Assembly: GCF_025345565.1 (NCBI RefSeq)
Contig: NZ_CP054475.1
Location: 1,332,448 to 1,396,447, forward strand
Direction: 5' to 3'
Length of the DNA: 64,000 nucleotides
Origin: Thalassolituus hydrocarboniclasticus
Lineage (GTDB): Bacteria; Pseudomonadota; Gammaproteobacteria; Pseudomonadales; Oceanobacteraceae
Part shown: in pieces, positions 55,447 to 64,000 of the stretch
Numbering within the stretch: the stretch's first letter is position 1
How the letters are laid out: every line of letters begins with the position of its first letter
Program-made: the position numbers and the translations under genes
The notes under the pieces: generated by a model
What the model was told of the DNA's origin: nothing
The model's input: only the letters and a program-made list of their open reading frames with translations
Database searches by the model: none

Positions 55447-56660
55447 TCTGGGCACTGTTATTACTGAGTCTGTTACTGCTGATGTTTTTGCTGGTGCCGG
55501 TCTGGCACCGGGAAAAAGCCGATGACCGTTATCAGAGTGAAGAAAATCTGCGTCTGTATCAGGAGCGTACCGATGAGCTGGCCGCCAGTGATCTGGACGA
55601 AGAGCAGAAGCAGGCTTTGCAGCTGGAGCTGGACCGTGAATTTCTGGCCGCGAACAGCACTGTTGTAAGCGCTCAGACAAAGGCTTCAGCACGCTACCGC
55701 TGGCCGGTTGCTGCCGCTTTGTTTGTTGTGTCTGTTGGTGCGACGGTGTTGTTGTACCAGCAGTGGGGAGCAGCCAACGAAATGCGCGCCACTGAGTTGC
55801 TGGAAAAAGCCAGTCAGGCTGAACTGACACCGCCGGAACGCAGTGAATTAATCGAGCGTCTTGCCGCTGCCGGACAAAAGCAGCCGGGCAATATTGAATG
55901 GAATTATCTGCGCGGCCGCTTGCTGAATGCTAATGGCAACTTTGCTGAAGCCGCAGAGGTTTTTGCTGACATTCTGGTGGTATTACCGGAAGAAGCTACT
56001 GCCGATCGTGCTGCCACCATGAGTCTTCTGGCCCAGGCACGTTTTTTTGCTGCTGATCAGAAAGCGGATAACGGCATGTATCAGCTGTTGAAAGATTCGC
56101 TTGAGCTGGTCCCGGGCAATCCGCAGGCGTTAGGTATGGCCGGCATGCTCGCGTTTGAATTAAAAGATTATCAGGGTGCGGTTAATTACTGGCGTCAGCT
56201 GTGGCTGAGCATGGGTGACACCCCGGAAGCGCAGATGCTGGCGCAAGGCATTTTACGTGCGGTTGAGCATGTGCGTGAGCAGGGCGGCGAGGTCGATTTA
56301 AGCTGGATGAAACGCGCTGAAATTAAAGTGCTGGTCGATCTTTCTGCAGAAGCGAAAGCGGCTGTTGATCCGGCGGATACCGTGTTTGTTCTGGCCCGTG
56401 CTGTCAGTGGCCCACCGATGCCATTAGCCGTACAGAAGCTGACCGTTGCTCAGTTACCACAGGTGATTACCCTGAGCGATGCCCAGGCGATGGCCCCGGG
56501 TATGAACCTGAGCAGTCATGAGCAGGTGACTCTGGTGGCGCGCATTTCCAAATCCGGTCAGCCAATGCCACAAAGCGGTGACTGGCAGGCTGAGCAGTCG
56601 CCGGTCAGTAATCAGGAAAAAGAGCTGGTTAAGCTGATGATCGGCAGCCTTGTACCCTGA
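55443..56660 (+). CDS. ccmI: Cytochrome c maturation chaperone CcmI (TPR protein)
   Basis: The protein has 405 residues. Two membrane segments (about 3-20 and 82-102) enclose a cytoplasmic leucine-rich loop. A periplasmic TPR region (about 115-290) and a C-terminal beta domain with PLAVQKLTVAQLPQVITLSD follow. It holds the C-terminus of apocytochromes for the lyase. It corresponds to the second half of fused E. coli CcmH. A terminator closes the operon. Confidence 0.93.
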   Translation: MIWALLLLSLLLLMFLLVPVWHREKADDRYQSEENLRLYQERTDELAASDLDEEQKQALQLELDREFLAANSTVVSAQTKASARYRWPVAAALFVVSVGATVLLYQQWGAANEMRATELLEKASQAELTPPERSELIERLAAAGQKQPGNIEWNYLRGRLLNANGNFAEAAEVFADILVVLPEEATADRAATMSLLAQARFFAADQKADNGMYQLLKDSLELVPGNPQALGMAGMLAFELKDYQGAVNYWRQLWLSMGDTPEAQMLAQGILRAVEHVREQGGEVDLSWMKRAEIKVLVDLSAEAKAAVDPADTVFVLARAVSGPPMPLAVQKLTVAQLPQVITLSDAQAMAPGMNLSSHEQVTLVARISKSGQPMPQSGDWQAEQSPVSNQEKELVKLMIGSLVP

Positions 56661-56695
56661 CAAAAAGCCTGATCAGAGCAGTAACAGCCAAAAAT

Positions 56696-56724
56696 AAAAA
56701 ACCGGGCCATGCCCGGTTTTTTTA
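56696..56724. terminator. Bidirectional intrinsic terminator after ccmI
   Basis: ACCGGGC and GCCCGGT pair around CAT with flanking A and T runs. It separates ccmI from the convergent DUF2804 gene. Confidence 0.9.
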
Positions 56725-56746
56725 TGTCGTAACAGCAGAAAGTTAC

Positions 56747-57769
56747 TTACCAGCGGGCGTAGTGGTCTTCGACCAGACCCCAGGCGCCTTCGAGATGAAT
56801 GCTTTCATCCGGCAGATGAATATCGCCGTGGTACTGGCCAAAGTACTGATTAAAATTGGATGCCATAATCAGCGCATTGGTTTTTTCCTGACGGCGGCCT
56901 TTAGGCTCAAAGTGCAGATCAATGCTGCCATCGGCGGAGCGCAGCGCCCAGGAATGATCCGGGTGATAACGGTCAAAACGGAAATCCACCATATCCACTT
57001 TAATCATCTTGCCGTCTAACCAGATGGCATTTTCGCTGAAGCCGGTTTCGTTTACCCCGGCGGCGAGGTTAAAGCCCAGACGACGGCCATCGCTCAGGAG
57101 GCAGGACAGGCTGCCCCAGTTCCAGAACGTTTCGTGGCGCATAAAACCGCCGGTCCAGTCGACGCCAGCCAGCGCGCCAATGGCCTGCAGATCGTATTTT
57201 TTCCCGTGCCAGTCGACCACACCATTACAGACCTGAGCGGTGCTTTTCTGGGTAAATACCCAGCCCTGGTAACCGGCGCGGGTACAGATCGCGAGCGGGT
57301 TATAGGAAGTGCTTTCGTCGATGGTGGCATCAATGTGTACGCCCTTGGCCAGTGACACCGATACCTTGCGCACACCCGGAGTACGGCTGGCTTTGATGCT
57401 GAATGTATTACCGCCTTTGCGGAATTCAGCATTGCCGTCATTCGGCCGTGGTTCGATATGAGTGTTTTTGCCCAGCGGTTGCAGAAAACTGAATTCTTCG
57501 AAGGCTTCCGTTTCCGGATCGTATAAATACAGAAAAGCGTTACTCACCAGTTTCAGATCGACAATGGCAAGACCGACAATTAACTGTGGGCTGATAAAAC
57601 TGACAAACTGAAACTGATTAAAGCCAAAACGTTTGGCCAGCGCACTGCGCTTACGGTCCATGGGAGAGCGCAGATCATAATCGAGATAGTTCAGCTCGCT
57701 GACGCCATCAGGAAAAATGCCAAATGCCGGTTGGCCCTGAGCGTTGATCAGTTGGTCACGGGAAGTCAT
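56747..57769 (-). CDS. DUF2804 domain protein
   Basis: The protein has 340 residues with no signal peptide. FGFNQFQFVSFISPQLIVGLAIVDLKLVSNAFLYLYD, GVDWTGGFMRHETFWNWGSLSCLLSDGRRLGFNLAAGVNETG and a final ALIMASNFNQYFGQYHG follow the DUF2804 pattern, a beta-rich family related to lipocalin-like carriers. The function is unknown. The 158 bp upstream, between it and the giant surface-protein gene, would hold its promoter. Confidence 0.85.
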   Translation of the reverse strand: MTSRDQLINAQGQPAFGIFPDGVSELNYLDYDLRSPMDRKRSALAKRFGFNQFQFVSFISPQLIVGLAIVDLKLVSNAFLYLYDPETEAFEEFSFLQPLGKNTHIEPRPNDGNAEFRKGGNTFSIKASRTPGVRKVSVSLAKGVHIDATIDESTSYNPLAICTRAGYQGWVFTQKSTAQVCNGVVDWHGKKYDLQAIGALAGVDWTGGFMRHETFWNWGSLSCLLSDGRRLGFNLAAGVNETGFSENAIWLDGKMIKVDMVDFRFDRYHPDHSWALRSADGSIDLHFEPKGRRQEKTNALIMASNFNQYFGQYHGDIHLPDESIHLEGAWGLVEDHYARW

Positions 57770-57927
57770 GCCAGTTCCTTATCGGTTTTTGTTATCAAGC
57801 AACCGGATAAAAAGCCGGCACTTTTATTTGAGAATGATGGCGTATTGTCAGCGTTTGCAACGGTTGCGTCCAGTCAGTTAGTGACAGTTCTGATATTCCG
57901 CGGGGGCAGTATTGCAGCGTGCGGCGC

Positions 57928-60900
57928 TCAGTAGAACGCCGCGCGCAGGGTGGCGAGGGTTTCCTGATCCGCTTTGAAGCGCATTTTCAGGTACACGCCT
58001 TTGGCGGTGAAATTAGCGGCGGAGAAATCGGTATCGATAAAGCCGGTAAAGTTATAACCCAGTCCGAGCCAGACGTTGGTCTGCGGAATCCAGCCAACCG
58101 ATACACCGGTACCGTGCGCGGTCTGACCAGCTTCGTAGCTGTGCAGACGACGGCCGTGGGCACCGATATCCCAGGTCGGATTCAGGTGATGACGCCATTC
58201 AGCCGCCATAAAGTCGGTGGTGGAGGCGTAATCATCGCTGTTGTACTGATCGAGCACGCGCTTGATACCGTACTGGGCGGCCAGCTGGTTGGCAGGCGTG
58301 AACAGCCAGTTGCCGTGTACATTGTTAATCAGTTTGCGTGAGCGGCTTGGCGTGCCTTCGCCGCCTTCAGCCTGCTGCACCCAACGGGTTTGCCAAAGCA
58401 GGGCATAAGGGTGGCGGCGCGGGCGGATGGCCAGATCGAAGCTCGCTTCCAGCTGATTGCTGTAACTGCTGCTGCCGTCTTCTTTGAAATAATTCAGGCT
58501 GCCACCGGTGGCCAGCGCATCGTTAAGCGGATGGTACAGGCTGGTGCGGGCTACCCATTTATCGCTGTCGCTGCCGTCGCGGTATTCCACACGGTTATTC
58601 CATTGCCACAGGCTGGTGCGGTACGACATACCGGCGTGGGTGGCGTGGAAGTCTTCGGTACTGTCTGAGGTTTCGCCCGGTGCATTGGCTTCCAGATTAC
58701 GCGCCTGATCAAAGCCGAGGCTGACGCTCAGGGCGTCGGTGAGGGCGATTTCCTGAGTCAGGCCAGACACGGCAAACAGACGGTAGGCATCATCCTGCTC
58801 AACCTGTTCGATGCTTTGCTGAGCTTTGGCGCCGCTCCATGGGGTGGCACGCATACCCAGCACAGTGCGTTCCGGTGCTGCCGATTCAAACCCGGTTTCA
58901 TGCTCAGCGAACAGGCTGAGATCATTGGTCAGGCGGTAATCGGCACCAAGGCGCAGCTGGTCGAAGGCATCGCTGCGGGCGCTGGCATTGGCCAGGAGCA
59001 TACTGTTCAGTGTCAGGCGATCGTTCAGTACGCGGGTACTGAAGCCGGCGGTCAACTGGTCGGTGTACTGGTCTTCAGTTTCGTTTTCTTCCTGTGCGCT
59101 GAGCAGGCCGAAGGAGATCTGCTGGTCGTTATCCAGACGGTGTACCCAGTCGAGCTGAGTCTGGTATTTATCGAAGCCGGTGCTCAGCTGCTGATGGTGG
59201 AAACCTTCCAGCTGCAGACGGTCGCGGTCGCTTAAGTAGTAGCTGCCCTGTACGCCTTCTTTACGGTAGTCATTTTCACCCTGTGCGGTCTGATCAAGGC
59301 CGAAGTTCTCGTCCTGACTGCGTACATAGGCAGTAGCCTGCAGCTGTTCGGTACGGTGTGTAATTTCTACTAAATGCGCGTTAGCGGTTGCGGCGGCGGA
59401 GTTCACCACTTCTTCGCTTTGCGCAATTTCGGCTTTGATTTCGGTATCACCCAGAGTGATGCGCGCATCGGCGGCGGTCAGGTGACGGTCATCACCGCTC
59501 TGATTCTGGGTAATGGCGGTCACGCCGGCTTTGATGCGCTCATCCAGCAGTTTGACTCCGGCCCGCCCGCCGCTGATATAACCGAGGTCATCACCGGCTT
59601 CGGTTTCGTACTCAACCACGATATAGCGCGGATTAAAGTTTTCATCGGTGCTGCTTACCGGCCCTTTGAAGTACAGGGTGCCGTCCTGATAGTCGATAAC
59701 GTAATCGGCATCACGGTTCAGGTCTTCGCTGCTGATAATGACTTCGCTGCGATAACGGTCGCGGGTTTCAATGCGGATTTTTTCACTGTTCAGCACAATA
59801 TTTTTATTGCGCAGACGATACAGACCGGAGGTGCCGTCGCCCTGAATTTCATCACGCACAAAGCCATTGCTGGTCTGGCTGGTAAAGGCCGACAGTTCAA
59901 CCACATCGCCATGGTAGACGGCCTGAGCACCGGTCAGCTTACGGCTGTAACGGCCCAGAGTGCTGTTGTTCAGATCGGTGTTGATGTCACCGAACATCGC
60001 GTAGAAGCGCTCACGCTCCAGACGTACATACAGCTTGCGTGCTGAGCTGGCGTCCAGCTGTTGCTGGCTGGCATCACCGTACAGGGTGTAATACCGGTCG
60101 GGCTCGATTACGCTGGCAAAAGCTTCGGCTTCCGGCTTGCCGGAGTCATAGGCGGCGGTCAGTAACCATTCACCCAGCACCTGACCCTGAGCAAAGAAGG
60201 CAACCCGGCCATCGTGCCAGAGATTGTCGTCGACGCCAGCGGCCTGACGGCTGTTGTGGTCACCATTGCCGCTGTTATAACCGACCGCCAGATCGCCCAG
60301 ACCGACCAGAATCCAGTCGCGCGGAGCAGGCTTCAGCCACACACGCAGTTCATCTTTCTGGCCATTGGCATGACGGAAGGTCAGTACCGCTTCGCCAGCC
60401 TGGTTGGTTGGGGTCAGGCGGATCAGCGCCACACCGTTATCACCTACGCGGTATTGTGGCTGCTGAATATTGCCCAGCGGGTTGCCTTCAATCTGACGGC
60501 TTTCATCGTACAGGGTATAAGGTGCCTGAACTTCAACATCGCCAAGAATATTGGCGCGGATCGGGAAGCCGTCTTTATCGGTCAGACGCACAGCAATCGT
60601 GGCCGGAGTCAGACCGTCAGCCACGGCATTGCTCTGGCTTTCAATCAGCTCTGCTTTGGCCGGTTCCTGAGCGTACTGCACGGTGCGCTCAAACTGATCG
60701 ACGATGTCACCGTCTTTATTAATCACAAACACGCTGAAGCGGTTAGGGCCGGGCTGAATATCCACACCGCGCCAGATACTGACCGCCAGATCGCGTTTGC
60801 TGTTACGTGTCGTGCCATCAAAGTTCAGCGGGCTGACCGGCTGATCATCCAGCAATAATTTAACGCGCTCACCGGCGCCGTGGGAGATGGCAATTTTTAC

Positions 60901-63807
60901 CGAGCCAATGGCCGGACTGCGATCGAGCGGTGGCCACAGCCACTGGGCCTGATCGGCGGCGGTTTTAAACCAGTGCTCATCAAATTCCGGCATTGGTTGC
61001 TCAGCGATAAGAGCAGCCGGATTACCGGCGGCGGTCGCTGGCAGATTGCGGATAAAGCCGGGCAGGCTGGCCTGTACTGAAGCAATCTGCATATCGCTGG
61101 CAACGGTCGCCAGACGGATATCCGGATCACCGCTGAGTACTTTGACTTCCACGCGACGGTTTAAGGCGCGGCCGTCACGGCTGGCATTGCTGGCCACCGG
61201 CACAGAAGAGCCTTTACCCACGGCGCGGATATTCTGCGGCTCAACGCCCAGCTGTTCGGCCAGATAACGGGCTACAGACGATGCACGGGCTTCAGAAAGT
61301 GCCTGGTTATCGGCATAAATATGTTTATTCCGGCGGGCAATCGGTGTGCTGTCGGTATGGCCAACCACCTCAACGGTTAAATTACGCAGGCCGGCCAGAC
61401 GGTCGATTACGTTTTTCAGATTCGATTTATCTTCCGGTGTTAAAACATCAGAAAAATTATCGAATTTCGGCGGATTAATCGGTTTTACCTGACCATCATC
61501 CGGCGGCAGCTGCAACACCGCGGTGGTGCTGGCCGGTTTCAGCTGTTGTTTCGGTTGCCCTTCGATCTGGAAACGGGTAATCGAACGTGTGGTTAAATCA
61601 CCACTGTCGGCTTTATCGCTGATGATGGCAGAAAACTGCAGCTGGTGTGTCCAGTCGGCCGGTTTGTCGCCGAGTTTATAAATCAGGGTGCCATAAGAAA
61701 TCTGCGGATCTTCCCATGGGACATTATCCAGTACGCTGCTGCCGGGTTCGTAAATAACACCGTCGGGCAGGGCGATCATCTGGATAACGTTATTCACTTC
61801 CAGACCGTTACCTTCGACGTCAACGGTGAAGCGCAGTTTTTCCGGTACCGGCGAGTTGTAAGGCAGCTGACCATTTTGCATGGCCGCCAGCGGCACCAGC
61901 TGATGACTTAAACGCTGACGGATTTCGCCGCTTTCCGGAGTTTTCATTTTCAGCGCAAAATCAACGCGCCAGAAACTGCCACCCTGCACATCGACGAACT
62001 GACTGAATGCACGGCCGGCGTGGAAACCGCGCTCATCGCAGCTGACCACTTCCATATAAGGTGGAATGGTGGCGGTATCCAGCTGCACCACGTGGGTGCC
62101 CGGACGGACGTTTTCGATATGCCATTCACCATTGGCATCGGTGACGACATAGGTGCCGTCTTCCATAAACAGACGCACATTGGAGACGGCTTCGGCATCG
62201 AGATTACCGTTACAGTCGTCGAGGTAGACGCGGCCAAACAAACGCGCACTGTCTTTAAAAAATTCGTCGGCGATCTGTACCTGAGCCTGGGCAATATTAC
62301 TCTGCACTTCATCATCAACCAGCCAGGCTTTGTTGATTAATGCGCCTTGTGCCTGGGCGGTAATCTGGGTGACGTACGTCAGCAGCAGTGAGCCGTTCGC
62401 ATCGATATCGGGCAGGGCAAAAGTCAGCTGGCGGCCGTTGCTGCTGATCACCGGGTCGGCAATTTTTTCATCGTTAATACGCACAGAGCCATTGCGCAGA
62501 CGCATTCCCAATGGCAACTGGTCAATAATATTGGCGCCTTTGACGGCCACCTGAGCATTATTCAGGCGAATGCTGAACTGTACAAAATCACCAATGCCGG
62601 CTTCGTTTTTACTGGCGGTCTTACTCAGTAATACACCACCTTCAAGCGGGTCGGCGGCGATGTCGGAAATAAATACCCGGCCGCCCGCCAGACTGAACAC
62701 TTCGCCGCGGGAAATGGTATTCAGTTCGAACGGACCATTCGGCACATTATTCAGATCGTTACTGTCCAGCTGCGATGGTACGCGGTATTTTGCCGGTGCT
62801 TCAAACTGCAGCTGGTAATTTCCGGCCGGCACATAAGGGAAACGGAAGCTGCCATCGGGGAAGCTGTTGGCATCGCGGGCCAGAGCGGCAATGCCTATCG
62901 ACTGGCGCTGAACTTTAGGGCCGGTGACAACACTGGCAGGCCATGGGGTAACGCCATCATCGTCAAACACGGTGGCAGGATTACCGGTATCGGCATTAAT
63001 TAAGGTAACGGTTACGCCATTAACCGGTGCGCCGGTTTGTGCATCAAAGATGCGGCTGTATGGGTCAAAGCGGGTATTCAGCGTTACTGTATCGGTTACG
63101 TCGCTGCTGTCCTGATAACTGATGGTGGCGTTCTGACCATAGGATAATGACAGGGCACAATCGTAATTCACGTTATTGTTGTCGCTTAAACGTGTCGGCA
63201 AAACGCCAACAAAGATACCGGTATTGTCGCCGGTTTCGGTTAAGCGTAAATGTTCGGTGTCTGAACCATTGCTGTTGCGGACATCGATTTCAATCTGGTC
63301 GGGGCGGGCTGAATTCAGATTTTTATCCAGCTCCACCACCTGAATAATTAAAGGCTCACCAATTTTAAAACCGTATTCGACGGCATTCAGCTGGTAGCTG
63401 CCAGGCAAAGACTGTGCATTGCCGGATAAATCGGTAAAAGCGGTTAATGCAGAAAAATTACCGCTGCTGTCGGCACATTCACTGCCATTAATAATGGTGC
63501 CGGAAGCGGATGATCCGCCGTTGTGCAGTAGCAGCATCTCGGCCGGAGTCGGAGCGACGGCCGCCGGATTAATTTCTTCAGTAACCAGTGTTGCAGAACT
63601 GCTGACACTGTCGGTTAAACCATTGCTGCGTTCAAAAGAAGCAACAGCGGTATTAGTAATGGGAGTATTGGCCGGGGTAACCGCGGCCAATACCTGCTGA
63701 CTGAGCAGCAAACAGCCGGCAACGGCAAACGCCAGACAGCCGCGAACGGCGGTCTTACGACCGCGGTTCAACAGTTGAGTGCGAATGCGTTGCAGGCTGT
63801 TCTGCAT
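57928..63807 (-). CDS. Giant outer-membrane/surface protein with DUF11, OmpA-like and beta-barrel regions
   Basis: The protein has 1959 residues. A signal peptide (to about residue 41, LLSQQVLA) is followed by an N-terminal beta region (to about 380). A DUF11-like domain (about 390-510, GDFVQFSIRLNN, NIIDQLPLGMRLR) and an SdrD/carboxypeptidase-like beta domain (about 520-575, GRVYLDDCNGNLDAEAVSNV) come next. An OmpA-C peptidoglycan-binding domain (about 780-890, VVGHTDSTPIARR, NRRVEVKVL) and an Ig/invasin-like domain (about 1050-1150) follow. From about 1160 on there are repeated strand pairs (DYVIDYQDGTLYFKGP, RIKAGVTAI), and the protein ends in FY, suggesting an outer-membrane barrel. It starts 2 bp after the stop of an upstream secreted-protein gene. 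The role (adhesion, stalk or secretion) is unknown. Confidence 0.82.
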   Translation of the reverse strand: MQNSLQRIRTQLLNRGRKTAVRGCLAFAVAGCLLLSQQVLAAVTPANTPITNTAVASFERSNGLTDSVSSSATLVTEEINPAAVAPTPAEMLLLHNGGSSASGTIINGSECADSSGNFSALTAFTDLSGNAQSLPGSYQLNAVEYGFKIGEPLIIQVVELDKNLNSARPDQIEIDVRNSNGSDTEHLRLTETGDNTGIFVGVLPTRLSDNNNVNYDCALSLSYGQNATISYQDSSDVTDTVTLNTRFDPYSRIFDAQTGAPVNGVTVTLINADTGNPATVFDDDGVTPWPASVVTGPKVQRQSIGIAALARDANSFPDGSFRFPYVPAGNYQLQFEAPAKYRVPSQLDSNDLNNVPNGPFELNTISRGEVFSLAGGRVFISDIAADPLEGGVLLSKTASKNEAGIGDFVQFSIRLNNAQVAVKGANIIDQLPLGMRLRNGSVRINDEKIADPVISSNGRQLTFALPDIDANGSLLLTYVTQITAQAQGALINKAWLVDDEVQSNIAQAQVQIADEFFKDSARLFGRVYLDDCNGNLDAEAVSNVRLFMEDGTYVVTDANGEWHIENVRPGTHVVQLDTATIPPYMEVVSCDERGFHAGRAFSQFVDVQGGSFWRVDFALKMKTPESGEIRQRLSHQLVPLAAMQNGQLPYNSPVPEKLRFTVDVEGNGLEVNNVIQMIALPDGVIYEPGSSVLDNVPWEDPQISYGTLIYKLGDKPADWTHQLQFSAIISDKADSGDLTTRSITRFQIEGQPKQQLKPASTTAVLQLPPDDGQVKPINPPKFDNFSDVLTPEDKSNLKNVIDRLAGLRNLTVEVVGHTDSTPIARRNKHIYADNQALSEARASSVARYLAEQLGVEPQNIRAVGKGSSVPVASNASRDGRALNRRVEVKVLSGDPDIRLATVASDMQIASVQASLPGFIRNLPATAAGNPAALIAEQPMPEFDEHWFKTAADQAQWLWPPLDRSPAIGSVKIAISHGAGERVKLLLDDQPVSPLNFDGTTRNSKRDLAVSIWRGVDIQPGPNRFSVFVINKDGDIVDQFERTVQYAQEPAKAELIESQSNAVADGLTPATIAVRLTDKDGFPIRANILGDVEVQAPYTLYDESRQIEGNPLGNIQQPQYRVGDNGVALIRLTPTNQAGEAVLTFRHANGQKDELRVWLKPAPRDWILVGLGDLAVGYNSGNGDHNSRQAAGVDDNLWHDGRVAFFAQGQVLGEWLLTAAYDSGKPEAEAFASVIEPDRYYTLYGDASQQQLDASSARKLYVRLERERFYAMFGDINTDLNNSTLGRYSRKLTGAQAVYHGDVVELSAFTSQTSNGFVRDEIQGDGTSGLYRLRNKNIVLNSEKIRIETRDRYRSEVIISSEDLNRDADYVIDYQDGTLYFKGPVSSTDENFNPRYIVVEYETEAGDDLGYISGGRAGVKLLDERIKAGVTAITQNQSGDDRHLTAADARITLGDTEIKAEIAQSEEVVNSAAATANAHLVEITHRTEQLQATAYVRSQDENFGLDQTAQGENDYRKEGVQGSYYLSDRDRLQLEGFHHQQLSTGFDKYQTQLDWVHRLDNDQQISFGLLSAQEENETEDQYTDQLTAGFSTRVLNDRLTLNSMLLANASARSDAFDQLRLGADYRLTNDLSLFAEHETGFESAAPERTVLGMRATPWSGAKAQQSIEQVEQDDAYRLFAVSGLTQEIALTDALSVSLGFDQARNLEANAPGETSDSTEDFHATHAGMSYRTSLWQWNNRVEYRDGSDSDKWVARTSLYHPLNDALATGGSLNYFKEDGSSSYSNQLEASFDLAIRPRRHPYALLWQTRWVQQAEGGEGTPSRSRKLINNVHGNWLFTPANQLAAQYGIKRVLDQYNSDDYASTTDFMAAEWRHHLNPTWDIGAHGRRLHSYEAGQTAHGTGVSVGWIPQTNVWLGLGYNFTGFIDTDFSAANFTAKGVYLKMRFKADQETLATLRAAFY

Positions 63808-63809
63808 GA

Positions 63810-64000
63810 TCAGTCGACCGTCACAGTAAAGGTGATAGTGCTGGTATATTTCGCCGGGAAGGTGGTGTAGGTCGCTTTAATTACACCGCCGTCGTTGAAT
63901 GGCAAGGTTTCCGGATCCTTGTAGGTCAACGCCGCATCGATACCGTCACGCACTACTGCTTTCGCGTCAAAGCATGCGAATGCAGTGTTGTTGCAGTAAG
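63810..64000 (-). CDS. C-terminal end of an upstream, probably secreted protein (cut by window edge)
   Basis: The frame is open from 63998 to a TGA at 63812-63810, encoding 62 residues that end STITFTVTVD. The end is beta-rich (LPFNDGGVIKATYTTFPAKY) with two Cys in the first 10 residues. It is translated just before the giant surface protein (2 bp between stop and ATG), so the two are one operon. It may be a DUF11-type or fibre partner protein, but too little is visible to say. Confidence 0.7.
   Translation of the reverse strand, partial: YCNNTAFACFDAKAVVRDGIDAALTYKDPETLPFNDGGVIKATYTTFPAKYTSTITFTVTVD

Noticed and set aside
57923-57946. Short GGCG/CGCC stem over the stop of the giant surface-protein gene
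   Set aside because: Short arms, long loop and no T run; not a convincing terminator.
59374-60722. Two long plus-strand frames (223 and 227 codons) opposite the giant surface-protein gene
   Set aside because: They are antisense shadows of a long GC-rich coding frame with clear domains; their own products have no motif or ribosome binding site.

Overview
The window looks like chromosomal DNA of a free-living, motile, respiring marine-type gammaproteobacterium close to Oceanospirillales/Pseudomonadales (Thalassolituus- or Oceanobacter-like is my best guess, from gene style only). Supporting signs are a Pseudomonas/Azotobacter-type subclass I ferredoxin-NADP reductase with a divergent LysR regulator, a full System I cytochrome c maturation operon next to fliK, an Anr/FNR-type promoter before hemN, an ackA-pta pair, many two-component and cyclic-di-GMP proteins, and GC-rich intrinsic terminators. 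Genes are dense. I see no tRNA, rRNA, CRISPR array, phage or full insertion sequence.

Layout. 1-2.9 kb: end of a hybrid histidine kinase, a NarL-type regulator, a YgjP-like metallopeptidase and a LysR regulator. 3-5.9 kb: fpr with a well-formed LysR-type promoter, a strong terminator, a roughly 330-bp MITE-like element, then a MarR regulator divergent from a DMT exporter across perfect palindromic operators. 5.9-10.8 kb: zinc-ribbon protein, outer-membrane phospholipase A, NAD-kinase-like protein, HBM-type chemoreceptor. 11-14.4 kb: secreted GH5 glycosidase with two beta-trefoil lectin modules, and a small zinc-finger protein. 14.5-20.9 kb: DUF1439 protein and BASS transporter, flavin reductase, SDR, M16 protease with a small partner gene. 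21-25.6 kb: a signalling cluster made of a REC-PAS-degenerate GGDEF-degenerate EAL protein, an HTH plus pseudo-receiver protein and a hybrid kinase. 25.6-32.4 kb: acyltransferase and duplicated-domain lipoprotein, TPR-like lipoprotein, a response regulator with a membrane tail, FieF, and a predicted outer-membrane protein. 32.4-42.9 kb: AlkB-like, cysK, a membrane diguanylate cyclase, a compact bax-like/PilZ/ackA/pta/acyltransferase gene string, a second diguanylate cyclase, and small proteins. 43-47.3 kb: OlsB-like acyltransferase, secreted protein, thioredoxin-like protein, hemN, TetR regulator. 47.4-56.7 kb: fhlB-fliK, and divergently ccmABCDEFGHI. 56.7-64 kb: DUF2804 protein and a 1959-residue surface protein (DUF11, OmpA-like and beta-barrel regions) translated just after another, truncated, secreted-protein gene.

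How it fits together. The window joins electron-transfer and cytochrome/heme functions (fpr, ccm, hemN), the acetate node (ackA-pta), and an extensive signalling layer (two GGEEF cyclases, a PilZ protein, a degenerate dual-domain protein, four receiver proteins, one complete and one partial hybrid kinase). The most unusual items are the signalling cluster with its several degenerate receivers, the membrane-tailed response regulator, the GH5 enzyme interrupted by a lectin domain, the giant surface protein and the MITE.
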